Positions 49,718-58,730 of a stretch of 64,000 nucleotides of DNA are shown here, in pieces; position 1 is the first letter of the stretch, and every line of letters starts with the position of its first letter. This DNA is from Marinobacter zhanjiangensis (GTDB lineage Bacteria; Pseudomonadota; Gammaproteobacteria; Pseudomonadales; Oleiphilaceae), in assembly GCF_014651935.1 (NCBI RefSeq), contig NZ_BMXV01000007.1:1-64000 (forward strand). The letters are read 5' to 3'. The notes below the pieces were generated by a model. The model was given only the letters and a program-made list of their open reading frames with translations, made no database searches and was not told the origin of the DNA. Position numbers and translations under genes: made by a program.

Positions 49718-50572
49718 TCATCTTTGTTTCCTTCGAAGCCATGTGGAGGTGTCAATATTGAAATCCTCAGCTAGCTTTTTCGTATCGTCTGAAAAAAAAT
49801 TCGCTAGTAAGGAAAAGTTCGTAGCACTTGGGCTCGGTTTACAAACAACCTCGCCTCCTATGTCGCTTAAGCTTACTATCATACTTTTTATTTTAAAAGG
49901 TATGTTTCTTTGTTCCATGTTTTTTCGATAAAACTCGGCAATTTTGGCTCCCGTTTTTCCTTTCCGTACAACGTTTTTAGTCACGTTATGGTGCTTCTCT
50001 ATGCCCTCTGCAATAAACTTATGGTTTAGGCCGAGGAATTTATAAATATAACCTACTGTTTTTTGAGGCTCAGATTTAAGATCGTCGATTGATATTATCA
50101 AAATATTGTCTTGGTGAAAATAATTAAGGTAGTTGTTTATTTGGTAGTGATATAGACCCTGCCATGCACAAGGTTCGTTGTTTAGTGCCACTAGGGTTTT
50201 TTCGAAAGATCGTGATTCTAAGCCAGTCTGCGTTCTTTTTAAGTAATGTGATATATACCTGTCGATTGGATCCCGGACAACATAGATAATCTTCATGTCC
50301 GGATTGTAATCATATATCCTTTTTGGCACGTCCTCTGTGAAGGGTGCCTTCGTGTAGCTGGTAGATGCTTCACCGATAGCTATCGTTTGATCCGTTGCTC
50401 CTGAAAAACGGGATTCGTACCACTCAAAACCCTTTTTCCAATATTTTTCGTTGGAAAAAAAGTTCAGCTCCTTCACCTGCGACATGTAAACCTGGGGATG
50501 TGGGTCCAGATACTGAAAGAGGCTCGTGGTCCCGGAGCGTGCGGCGCCTATAATCAGAAAATTTGGCTTCAT
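49718..50572 (-). CDS. Sulfotransferase domain protein
   Basis: This 284-residue PAPS-dependent sulfotransferase has FLIIGAARSGTTSLFQYL (5'-phosphosulfate loop, residues 4-21), KELNFFSNEKYWKKGFEWYE and the 3'-phosphate motif YVVRDPIDRYISHYLKR. The pattern is closer to heparan/Nod-factor sulfotransferases than to the one at 37414. No signal peptide. The start overlaps the stop of the upstream glycosyltransferase by four bases. AT-rich. Confidence 0.9.
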   Translation of the reverse strand: MKPNFLIIGAARSGTTSLFQYLDPHPQVYMSQVKELNFFSNEKYWKKGFEWYESRFSGATDQTIAIGEASTSYTKAPFTEDVPKRIYDYNPDMKIIYVVRDPIDRYISHYLKRTQTGLESRSFEKTLVALNNEPCAWQGLYHYQINNYLNYFHQDNILIISIDDLKSEPQKTVGYIYKFLGLNHKFIAEGIEKHHNVTKNVVRKGKTGAKIAEFYRKNMEQRNIPFKIKSMIVSLSDIGGEVVCKPSPSATNFSLLANFFSDDTKKLAEDFNIDTSTWLRRKQR

Positions 50573-51987
50573 CTCTGGCTGGCTCCGTGGGTTACCTGAA
50601 TGAGTTTGTCGGCGAGATTCTTGCTGATTTCCTCGATAAGGAATCTGTCACGCTGTGGGTAGGTCTCTTCGATCGGTTCCCCTTTGCCCGTTCTTGCCGC
50701 TTGTTTGGCAAGGTATAGTCGCAGACCGTCTGGCTGGTCGAAATCGATGGAGGTCCCTAGCTGATACTTGTTCACGAGCCTGGCAAGGGCACCGCTATCC
50801 GGAGTCAGATGAAGAATGGGGCGGTTGATGGCCAGGTAGTCGTAGAGCTTGGAGGGTATCTGGGTTTTTGTGCCGGACTGAATGTTGACGACAATGTCCG
50901 CCTGGGCGAGTTCATTGAGACAGGCCTGGTAGGGCATTGCAGGTTCGAGTATCAGTCGACCCTGATCAATGAGGTCGGCGTAGCGTTCGGTGATGTCGTA
51001 GCTCAGGGACACGTCGCCAATTTGTTTGAACACGATGGCTGGGTCATCCGGTCGCCGTTGTGATTCGAACTCTCTCAGGGCATCCAGTAATGGCCCCGGG
51101 TCTCTTACGCCATAGAGAAAGCCGGCATGGCAAAGCGTAAGTGTTGTGCTGTCGGCCGCCTCGTTTTGTCGACCGGTGATGTGCTGAAAATCCTGTCGGT
51201 CGATACCGTTTGCCATGACGAAAAAATGGTTAGCAGGCAGGTCTGGATATCGCTGCAGAAATTCGTCCCTTAGTGCTTCCGTATTCAGAGATACGGCGTC
51301 AGCGTGCCGCACGATTTTTTGTTCGAGCTTTGCGCTCCAGGTGTCGAGTGTCTGACCTTTGGACTGGTGAAAGGGGTTGTTGACCCAGGGATCCCGAAAG
51401 TCCGCAACCAGGGGTTTGCCGGTGGTCCTGCTGATCAGGTACCCGGTAATGAGTCCTGACCAGGGAGAGCCGGTGGCGAATATCACATCCAGGTTGTTCT
51501 CGCGCACCAGCTTTCGCCCCTTGAGCAAGGCGGGAATAATCCAGGGTCCCGCCTGATCAGGAAAGTAACACAGGTTGTAGACAAAATCCTTGAACCTCTG
51601 ACTTCTGCTGACTGCCGTGGAGTTGCTACTGCTTTTAAAGGCCGATTTTGAGGATGCATCGGCGTTCCCGGCCTTGCCGGACTGCTTGCCTCTGCCTGTC
51701 AGCCGGCGCAAGCCGCTCCGAACAGAAAGTAACAGCCGGAATATGTCCCAGCTGGCTACTCTGTGGATTTTCTCACCGTTTATCGGCAGGGAAATATGCG
51801 CCAGAGCATCTGCGTCCTGCGTCACTGCAGCGGGGGGCGTCAGCACATGACATTCACCGTTCTCAAGGTTACGGATGAATTTAACCGTGCGCATGCTTCC
51901 CGGTACGCCTGTGCTCTCCGTGGGCGGGTAAAAATAGGCAATGAACAGCACTTTCGTTCCTTGCAGATCGGCGCGGTTTTCGGCCAT
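50569..51987 (-). CDS. Glycosyltransferase, family 4
   Basis: This 472-residue GT-B protein has VLFIAYFYPPTESTGVPGSM at the N-terminus, a Ser/Lys-rich insertion (about 100-125), VIFATGSPWSGLITGYLISR, then the linker NHFFVMANGIDRQDF and C-terminal TLTLCHAGFLYGVRDPGPLL and KLYDYLAINRPILHL. GC content is higher than in the sulfotransferase gene after it, so the edge of the AT-rich cassette lies between the two. It follows wecC on the same strand by 42 bp. Confidence 0.9.
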   Translation of the reverse strand: MAENRADLQGTKVLFIAYFYPPTESTGVPGSMRTVKFIRNLENGECHVLTPPAAVTQDADALAHISLPINGEKIHRVASWDIFRLLLSVRSGLRRLTGRGKQSGKAGNADASSKSAFKSSSNSTAVSRSQRFKDFVYNLCYFPDQAGPWIIPALLKGRKLVRENNLDVIFATGSPWSGLITGYLISRTTGKPLVADFRDPWVNNPFHQSKGQTLDTWSAKLEQKIVRHADAVSLNTEALRDEFLQRYPDLPANHFFVMANGIDRQDFQHITGRQNEAADSTTLTLCHAGFLYGVRDPGPLLDALREFESQRRPDDPAIVFKQIGDVSLSYDITERYADLIDQGRLILEPAMPYQACLNELAQADIVVNIQSGTKTQIPSKLYDYLAINRPILHLTPDSGALARLVNKYQLGTSIDFDQPDGLRLYLAKQAARTGKGEPIEETYPQRDRFLIEEISKNLADKLIQVTHGASQR

Positions 51988-52029
51988 GTGACTATGTCCC
52001 TCCTTGAGTCAGAATAATTATGCCGGCAA

Positions 52030-53295
52030 TCAGCCCGTGAGTCCGACCGTATCGATAAGATGTCTGGCACTGGCGAAGCGCTGGCGATGTTCGTTAAACG
52101 GACTATGCCGCACAAGTACACAGACGACATCGGCATCCTGCAATGCTTCGTCGATCGATACATGCCGGATGTTGTCAGCGATCAGGCTTTCCGGAAGTTC
52201 CCTGGCATTAGGTTCAACTACCAGTACCTGGCATCCCAGGTCCGCGATGTTGCGAGTGATTTTCAGGGCCGGGCTTTCCCGAAGGTCGTCAATATTGGGC
52301 TTGAAGGCAACGCCAAAGCACGCAACACGAATGTCGCGCCTGGTTTTAGCCGGGTCCTCAGCATGGAGCTTGTCAACCGCCTGACGAACTTTGTTCAACA
52401 CCCAGTCTGGTTTGAAGTCGTTCACTTCCCGTGCAAGTTTTATGAGCTTCGCTTGTTCCGGTGCGCTGTCGACGATGAACCAGGGGTCGACTGCAATACA
52501 GTGGCCGCCCACACCTGGACCGGGAGTGAGGATATTGACCCGTGGGTGCCGGTTGGCCAGTTCGATCATTTCCCAGACGTTAATATCCAGATGGTCACAG
52601 ATCAGTGACAGCTCGTTGGCAAACGCAATATTTACATCCCGAAAGCTGTTTTCAGTCAGCTTGGCCATCTCGGCAGCACGAGCGGTTGTGGTAATGCAGT
52701 CGCCTTGCACCACCTGTTTATAAAGCTTGCGCGCGGCTTCGGCGCAGCGCGGTGTCATCCCGCCGATTACCCGATCATTCTCCACCAGTTCCCGGATGAC
52801 CTGCCCGGGAAGCACCCGCTCCGGACAATGGGCAATCCGAATATCGGAATCTTCGCCGTTAGTATGGGGAAAGGTAAGGTCGGGCCGTTCTTCTGCCAGC
52901 CAGCCGGACACAAGTTCGGTGGTGCCGACCGGCGATGTGGACTCAAGCACCACAAGACTTCCAGCTGTCAGTGCCGGCGCAAGCGCGCGCGTGGCCGCCT
53001 CCACATAGGCCATGTCAGGCACTTTACCGTCCTTGAAGGGGGTTGGTACAGCGATAAGGAAGGCATCGGCAGGCTCAGGGCGGGTGGACGCTCTCAGATA
53101 ACCCTCGGTGACTGCGGCGCGAACCACAATATCCAGAGAGGGTTCGACAATATGAATATTGCCCTGATTGATGATGTCGACGGCTTTCTGGTTGATATCG
53201 ACACCAAGCACCCGGATTCGCCGGGAGGCGAAAACTGCAGCCGTAGGAAGGCCGACATAGCCGAGACCCATGACGACAATGGCCTGATCACTCAT
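52030..53295 (-). CDS. wecC: UDP-N-acetyl-D-mannosamine dehydrogenase
   Basis: This 421-residue NAD-dependent dehydrogenase oxidises UDP-ManNAc to UDP-ManNAc[21 protein letters not shown] is the NAD-binding site, [20 protein letters not shown] and STSPVGTTE follow, and the catalytic Cys is in [17 protein letters not shown]. The C-terminal domain starts near [20 protein letters not shown]. Its start overlaps the wecB stop by four bases (ATGA). The pair gives a uronic acid donor for the polysaccharide. Confidence 0.95.
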   Translation of the reverse strand: MSDQAIVVMGLGYVGLPTAAVFASRRIRVLGVDINQKAVDIINQGNIHIVEPSLDIVVRAAVTEGYLRASTRPEPADAFLIAVPTPFKDGKVPDMAYVEAATRALAPALTAGSLVVLESTSPVGTTELVSGWLAEERPDLTFPHTNGEDSDIRIAHCPERVLPGQVIRELVENDRVIGGMTPRCAEAARKLYKQVVQGDCITTTARAAEMAKLTENSFRDVNIAFANELSLICDHLDINVWEMIELANRHPRVNILTPGPGVGGHCIAVDPWFIVDSAPEQAKLIKLAREVNDFKPDWVLNKVRQAVDKLHAEDPAKTRRDIRVACFGVAFKPNIDDLRESPALKITRNIADLGCQVLVVEPNARELPESLIADNIRHVSIDEALQDADVVCVLVRHSPFNEHRQRFASARHLIDTVGLTG

Positions 53296-54461
53296 ACTGG
53301 AATCGTCCTTTTATTCACTGGTTTGCTTGCTGAGGTATTCTGTGATGAGGCAAGAAGCGCTTCGACGATTCGGTCACACGCTTTGCCGTCACCGTAGGGG
53401 TTGTGCGCAAGGCTCATGGCTTCATAGGCGGAATCGCTGGTGAGCAACTCACTGACTGCACTGGTGATCGTCTTTATATCGGTACCTACGAGCCGCACGG
53501 TGCCGGCGTCGACAGCTTCCGGTCGCTCCGTCGTATCTCGCATTACCAGTACCGGCTTGCCAAGTGAGGGCGCCTCTTCCTGAATGCCGCCGGAGTCGGT
53601 CAATATCAGAGTAGAGCGCTTCATCAGATAGACAAAAGGCAGGTAATCCTGCGGTTCGATCAGGTGAATATTGTTTTTATCACCCAAGAGGCGCCTCACC
53701 GGTTCCTGTACCTGCGGATTGAGATGTACGGGATATAGAATTTCACAGTCCGGGTGAGCCAGAGAAATCCGAGCAAGAGACTCACAGATCCGCTCAAACC
53801 CACCTCCGAAACTTTCCCGACGGTGCCCCGTGACGAGGATGAGTCGCTTGCTGTCATCCAGAAAATCGAAACGCCTCGCGTGTTCAAGGCTCAGGCCCTC
53901 GTCGCTATCAAACTGTTGCACGACCGCCAGCAGCGCATCAACAACCGTGTTCCCTGTTACCGTTATCGAGGGAGCAGGTATACCTTCTTTAAGAAGGTTC
54001 TGACGAGAGGATTCGGTAGGTGCGAAGTGAAGGGCTGCCAGAGCACCCGTTAGCTTACGGTTGCCTTCTTCCGGCCACGGCGAGTAAAGGTTGCCCGTGC
54101 GCAATCCGGCTTCAACGTGGCCGACCGGCACTTGCTGATAATAGGCTGCCAGACTGGCGGAAAGCGTGGTTGAAGTGTCGCCGTGGACCAGAATGATATC
54201 GGGACGAAAATCCCGAATGACGGACTCAATACCCGTCAGAATCCGGCCAGTAAGCTCTGACAGTGTCTGACCGGGTTTCATGATATCGAGGTCGTAATCG
54301 GGACGAAGCTGGAACAGATTGAGCACCTGGTCCAGCATTTCCCGGTGTTGAGCTGTTACGCAGACCCGGGCTTCGAATCGTGAATCGCCCGCCAGGCGGA
54401 GAGCGAGTGGCGCCATTTTGATGGCCTCCGGGCGGGTACCGAAGATAGTGAGTACTTTCAT
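53292..54461 (-). CDS. wecB: UDP-N-acetylglucosamine 2-epimerase (non-hydrolysing)
   Basis: This epimerase of about 389 residues interconverts UDP-GlcNAc and UDP-ManNAc and feeds wecC. The start at 54461 gives [20 protein letters not shown], the family opening; the frame runs up to 54644 but those residues are unlike the family. [32 protein letters not shown] and [20 protein letters not shown] are hallmarks. It is probably the first gene of the minus-strand operon wecB-wecC-GT4-sulfotransferase-pyruvyltransferase-GT2. Confidence 0.95.
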   Translation of the reverse strand: MKVLTIFGTRPEAIKMAPLALRLAGDSRFEARVCVTAQHREMLDQVLNLFQLRPDYDLDIMKPGQTLSELTGRILTGIESVIRDFRPDIILVHGDTSTTLSASLAAYYQQVPVGHVEAGLRTGNLYSPWPEEGNRKLTGALAALHFAPTESSRQNLLKEGIPAPSITVTGNTVVDALLAVVQQFDSDEGLSLEHARRFDFLDDSKRLILVTGHRRESFGGGFERICESLARISLAHPDCEILYPVHLNPQVQEPVRRLLGDKNNIHLIEPQDYLPFVYLMKRSTLILTDSGGIQEEAPSLGKPVLVMRDTTERPEAVDAGTVRLVGTDIKTITSAVSELLTSDSAYEAMSLAHNPYGDGKACDRIVEALLASSQNTSASKPVNKRTIPV

Positions 54462-55171
54462 TCCTTGCCTTCCGTGGGTGACGACCGCATCGCGCGTTTG
54501 TGATGAAAATAAGCTTACCAGAGAAACGGTTTTGACTGTATAGGTTGCCAGGAGACAGCGAGCTGTAAACTGATAGATCCTTTGCCGAAGACCTTGTTTA
54601 TTAGGGACGGCAATCAGGTAATCGTTGGGGCTACTGCCAAGCATGATGTATGACGATCTGGATGCGTCTTTGCCAGGTTGATCACACGCATCATTCTGTT
54701 CCGAAATTGCGCGTTGTTCGAGATCAGACGCTCAGGCGAGGGTTTAGCGAAAAGCTCTTGCTATTAACTTAAAGCTATAAAAATAATTTTAAAGGGAAAA
54801 ACAACATTAGCCGCAAGCATTATTCTGGCACGATTCTGGCTCTGCTTGAGGTCGAACTGGAGTGTGTTTTTGTGTCTTTTTTGCGTTTGAAAATAATTTT
54901 CATCTGCAACGTTAACAGCTTAACATGCAAGGAATGTTTGCATGATTTTTGTTGATTTTCGTATATTTTTGTAGCTGACGACCAGTCATAAAATCTATGG
55001 AAGAGCAAAAATATACCTGTACACACGTTACAGGCGAAAATTAAGTCGAATCGTTCATATTCCGGACGGTTGTTGTCGGCTATAGTGAAGGTTGGAGTTA
55101 ATGGATCGAATTTCAGGGCCAAGGTTAATCGATTGGCTTAGAAGGTATCTTGGATAGTTTGGAGAAAGTTT
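54462..55171. other. AT-rich divergent intergenic region
   Basis: This gap of about 710 bp lies between wecB and the beta-helix protein gene and has no convincing coding sequence. It should contain the wecB promoter and the promoter of the gene at 55172. AT-rich runs occupy 54770-55020. A sigma-54-like site is at 54826-54840. Confidence 0.5.
54826..54840 (+). promoter_or_regulatory. Candidate sigma-54 (-24/-12) promoter
   Basis: TGGCACG-ATTC-TGGC has GG and GC separated by ten bases and one mismatch to the RpoN consensus TGGCACGNNNNTTGC. It lies about 330 bases upstream of the beta-helix gene, in the sense direction. The long distance makes the assignment tentative. Confidence 0.4.
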
Positions 55172-57016
55172 ATGCAGATCGCGTTTGTTCTGGTGAAAGC
55201 GCTGAAAAGGTTTGGTATCTGCGCGACGGTAGTCATGTTACTGGTTTCCTCTCCAGTTGCGTTTGGCGCGACACCGCACCTTGCGTTTTCGGACCTGATA
55301 AGTGGACCGGGTACCGGTTTGGGGGATGGCAAAGGCAGTGGCGTCATTGTTACTGTCTGGGGGCAAAATTTAGGGGTCAACAAGGCTGACCGGAAGCTGA
55401 TTTTCGAGGACAGCCAAGGCGAGCTACACGAGCCCTATATTTATTATTGGAAAGCAGCTGATGGTTCTGTTCCCTCGGGCCCCGTGAACCTTTATGAATC
55501 GCATAAGATGCATGAGATAGCATTCTCAATTCCGGATGCTTCGCTTGGCGATGGGGAAATTTATGTCCAAGTTGAAGGCGAAAGCTCGGCCTCTTTAATT
55601 TTTACCGTTCGTGAAGGCAGCATCTACCATGTGAAAAATGATGGGAACGACGCTGATGATGGTTCGTTTTCCGGCCCTTGGAAAACTGTAGATAAAGCAG
55701 TTAATTCCTCACCTGCCGGAAGCACTATTTATATACATGATGTAGATACAGGTTCACGAAATTCTGAAGCTGGTATTTATTGGAATAGTTCGAGTGCAAG
55801 TAGTGATTTGAATAATCAGTTCACAATCACCTCTTATCCGGGGTTTCATCCAAAGGTGACTGCGCAAAGAGGCTTCGAAGCTTACAGAGCAGCCGGTGCT
55901 GTCTTGTCGAAGTTGGATATCTATTCTTCAGACTTCACATCTGTAGATGAGAATGGTCAACCCACAGGGGGACGTATTCAGCATCAAGGCACATGGGGGA
56001 TTAAAGCTTCCAGGAACGGACGTGCAGTTGCGAACCGAATAGGTGATATTCCGGGAATGTGTGCAAGCCGGTATCAGGGTGCTATTGTTGGCGCCGGTGG
56101 TAGTCGAGTATCTAACTTTAAAATTCTCGGTAATGAGGTGTATGACTACGGATGCGAAGGCTCGTCAAAACTACACCATACAACCTATATGTCAATTCGT
56201 AGTGGGCCTGACAATGTGCAAGTAGATCCCTGGGAGTTTGGTTATAACTATCTACACGGTAATAAAGCCAAATTTGGGATTCATAATTTTGATCAGGATG
56301 AAGGCTGTGGTGGAACAACAGGGCCAGTATTGATCCATAATAATGTTGTCGTAGACCAGGGCGGCGCCGGTATCAGTATCGGTGCCAGTGCCGGTTGTAA
56401 ATGGGATATGGATTTCTATGTGGAGAATAATGTCTTGGTTAACGTGGGTTTGGCCGCAGATTGGGATGGTGTTGACCCGAACACCTCAGACGGATCAGAG
56501 CCCGGTGGGATCGCAATACGCGATTCTGGTTTGATGGGTACGATTTATGTTCGCAATAACTTGATCTATGGTTGGTCAACCGATGGGCTAACAAGAGGCG
56601 CTACTGGTTGTCTGGCATTTAATGGTGCCGGGGATAATGTGTCTGTAATTTGGGATAATAACATCTGTGTTGCGACGGTTGATGTTCCGTTTTTCGCGAC
56701 GGGCTACCGAGCAGAGAATAAGGAAGATAACGTATCCGGGAGTTATAATGTCTGGCACAGCGAAATTGCTGAAAGTAAAAGTGCACCAGCGTGGGATGCT
56801 AATCCGTTTTTATTCGATCCAATGCTGGAAGTTATGGAAAGCCAGGTATATCTAGATCCTGAATCACCAGTGATAGATCGGGCAAAGAGCGTGGATTTGT
56901 CTCGAGGTATTTACGGTATTCAGCGAGTATCGGGTGCGGACATTGGTCCGGTAGAGTACCCCGCAGCGGGCGGACTGTCGTTACCAGATCCCCCGTCCGG
57001 CCTTCAGGTGGAATGA
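55172..57016 (+). CDS. Secreted right-handed beta-helix protein
   Basis: This 614-residue exported protein has a Sec signal (CATVVMLLVSSPVAFGA) and then an IPT/TIG-like domain (GVIVTVWGQNLGVNK). A large body from about residue 150 opens with YHVKNDGNDADDGSFSGPWK, the start common to parallel beta-helix proteins, and continues in short repeated turns (NVVVDQGGAGISIG, YVENNVLVNVGLA, IYVRNNLIYGWS). It may bind or cut the polysaccharide; no lyase residues can be assigned. There is no sorting signal at the C-terminus (PPSGLQVE). Confidence 0.75.
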   Translation: MQIAFVLVKALKRFGICATVVMLLVSSPVAFGATPHLAFSDLISGPGTGLGDGKGSGVIVTVWGQNLGVNKADRKLIFEDSQGELHEPYIYYWKAADGSVPSGPVNLYESHKMHEIAFSIPDASLGDGEIYVQVEGESSASLIFTVREGSIYHVKNDGNDADDGSFSGPWKTVDKAVNSSPAGSTIYIHDVDTGSRNSEAGIYWNSSSASSDLNNQFTITSYPGFHPKVTAQRGFEAYRAAGAVLSKLDIYSSDFTSVDENGQPTGGRIQHQGTWGIKASRNGRAVANRIGDIPGMCASRYQGAIVGAGGSRVSNFKILGNEVYDYGCEGSSKLHHTTYMSIRSGPDNVQVDPWEFGYNYLHGNKAKFGIHNFDQDEGCGGTTGPVLIHNNVVVDQGGAGISIGASAGCKWDMDFYVENNVLVNVGLAADWDGVDPNTSDGSEPGGIAIRDSGLMGTIYVRNNLIYGWSTDGLTRGATGCLAFNGAGDNVSVIWDNNICVATVDVPFFATGYRAENKEDNVSGSYNVWHSEIAESKSAPAWDANPFLFDPMLEVMESQVYLDPESPVIDRAKSVDLSRGIYGIQRVSGADIGPVEYPAAGGLSLPDPPSGLQVE

Positions 57017-57101
57017 TGGTATTTCTACATTGGTGTGGTAGGTTCCCCCTCGCCTTAGGGTAGGGGGGTGTGACTGACCTGCCCTTTTAATTTGGTTTTG
57101 C

Positions 57102-57135
57102 GCCCTTGATGGCTGTGTGGTGTCAGGGGCTTTTT
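57102..57135 (+). terminator. Intrinsic terminator after the beta-helix gene
   Basis: GCCCTTGA, loop of about 13 bases, TCAGGGGC then TTTTT, with one G-T pair in the stem. It lies about 85 bases after the stop at 57016. Confidence 0.65.
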
Positions 57136-57176
57136 CATATTGATCAAGTGACGTTGTGATTTTACCAATTGATTGT

Positions 57177-58118
57177 TTAGGTTCGGGCCGATGGCCTTTT
57201 TTTGGTAAAGAATATAGACGCCGTTCTACCTAAAAGGTATAGCTCAAAACAAGATGCTGTCTTTATCCATTGGCTTATTTGTTGACGCCCAAACTTGAGC
57301 GGGGTGATTGCTATGCATAATAGTGTGGACATTAATAACGGTATAAGCGCCACTCCAGCATTTCCCTTTATTATATAGAGTGTTGGTGATAAAGCTATTA
57401 AAGTACTATTTACGACCGCTAGTATGGCAGTTCTGGAGTTGAAAAACCTTTTAAATGAAGACATGTCCTCCTTGCCGTGCCAGGCTTCTCGAGCCATAAA
57501 GTTTAAGATTGTTCTTGGGTACCCGTGGTGGTAGGCTTTTAAACTTGTATTTGGCCTGATTGTTCCGTTTTCTTTTATAGCGCGCAGGCAATAGTCATAA
57601 TCTTCAGAGGTTTTCAGATTGCTATCGAATCCATTGATTTTGTTGTGCATTGTTTTTGTAGTAATCATGTGGCCAGAGTTTATGTAATTCGAACGAGTAT
57701 TGCTTAGTTTATTGAACCAGTTTTTTACGATAAACTCTCCTGAATCCGGAGCCAGGCAACGGTTTCCTGTTATGATCAGGCGATCGCCGGGCCAGCTTTG
57801 ATAATCTTCAATCAGGATTTTATGCCAGTCTTGAGCCAAGGTGATATCGGCGTCGAGAAATACGAGGATATCTCCTTTAGCTGATTCAACGCCAAAGTTT
57901 CTGAGGGAGGCGATGGTGGCTTCTGGTTCCTTTAAAACTATTGATCCTGCGGCTTCAGCTATCGATCTGGTTCTATCAGTCGAGCCATTGTCGGCTATGA
58001 TTATCTGATAGGTCTGGTCGGGCATTGTTGACTTTATAGACTGTATGACGCATAGGATGTTTTCTTCTTCATTTAGCGCAGGGATGATGAATGACACAAA
58101 GGGTAGTCTGGTAGTCAT
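57177..58118 (-). CDS. Glycosyltransferase, family 2 (membrane-anchored)
   Basis: This 313-residue GT-A protein has VSFIIPALNEEENILCVIQS, IADNGSTDRTRSIAEAAG, the DxD motif in ILVFLDADITLAQDWH and the acceptor loop FDSNLKTSEDYDYCLRAI. One or two C-terminal hydrophobic segments (about 230-280) suggest membrane attachment. AT-rich. It lies downstream of the acetyltransferase gene (27 bp gap) on the same strand. Confidence 0.9.
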   Translation of the reverse strand: MTTRLPFVSFIIPALNEEENILCVIQSIKSTMPDQTYQIIIADNGSTDRTRSIAEAAGSIVLKEPEATIASLRNFGVESAKGDILVFLDADITLAQDWHKILIEDYQSWPGDRLIITGNRCLAPDSGEFIVKNWFNKLSNTRSNYINSGHMITTKTMHNKINGFDSNLKTSEDYDYCLRAIKENGTIRPNTSLKAYHHGYPRTILNFMAREAWHGKEDMSSFKRFFNSRTAILAVVNSTLIALSPTLYIIKGNAGVALIPLLMSTLLCIAITPLKFGRQQISQWIKTASCFELYLLGRTASIFFTKKRPSART

Positions 58119-58145
58119 GTTCGATCCTTCTAAAATCGGACAAGG

Positions 58146-58730
58146 TCATCGTTTTTTCACGACGCTGCACGGATTTCCCACCGCTATACTAAGCATCTCG
58201 ATGTCTTTAGTTACAACGCTACCTGCACCGATTATGCATCCTCTTCCAATAGAGCTTGCGATAACTGCTGAATTTCCTATCCAGGAGTTATCCCCGATCA
58301 TGATTTTCCGGTAATGTCCACCCTGCTCCTGGATCGGTTTTTTGACATCTTCGAAAGAATGTTGTCTGGTCCCGCTGAGTATATGAACGCCACTTCCTAT
58401 TAAAGTATTTTTGCCTATTTCACACTTCCCTACGTTGCATTGAGGGCCAATATAAACGCCTCTGTGGATCGTCGTATCGCGGTGGGAAAAAATGGTGAGA
58501 AAGCCGATAGTGATTTCATCGGAGGTATTGGGGCAGGTTAGCCTGTAAAAGGCAGCGCGGAGGTAAATGCCTGGTTTTCCGGGCACAAGGCTCAGGCCCT
58601 GGGAAAAAGACATGAACGCGCTGTCCGGATTACCGCTGATAGTGAATAACCGGAAGAAGAGATGTATGGGGAAGGCTAATACCAGGAACAGATTTTTAAT
58701 GGTTCTTTTGACAATGTGTCGTGCACTCAT
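58146..58730 (-). CDS. Hexapeptide-repeat O-acetyltransferase
   Basis: This 194-residue left-handed beta-helix acetyltransferase of the WbbJ/CysE type has hexapeptide turns around IHRGVYIGPQCNVGKCEIGK and IGDNSWIGNSAVIASSIGRG, and a catalytic His in SGTRQHSFED. The N-terminal segment (NLFLVLAFPIHLFFRLF) is hydrophobic and may attach to the membrane. It should acetylate a sugar of the EPS. Its start overlaps the stop of the 875-residue protein by four bases. Confidence 0.9.
   Translation of the reverse strand: MSARHIVKRTIKNLFLVLAFPIHLFFRLFTISGNPDSAFMSFSQGLSLVPGKPGIYLRAAFYRLTCPNTSDEITIGFLTIFSHRDTTIHRGVYIGPQCNVGKCEIGKNTLIGSGVHILSGTRQHSFEDVKKPIQEQGGHYRKIMIGDNSWIGNSAVIASSIGRGCIIGAGSVVTKDIEMLSIAVGNPCSVVKKR

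Noticed and set aside
54820..55122. 100-codon minus frame in the wecB upstream gap
   Set aside because: Low-complexity, AT-rich translation; it overlaps the candidate sigma-54 site and has no ribosome site.
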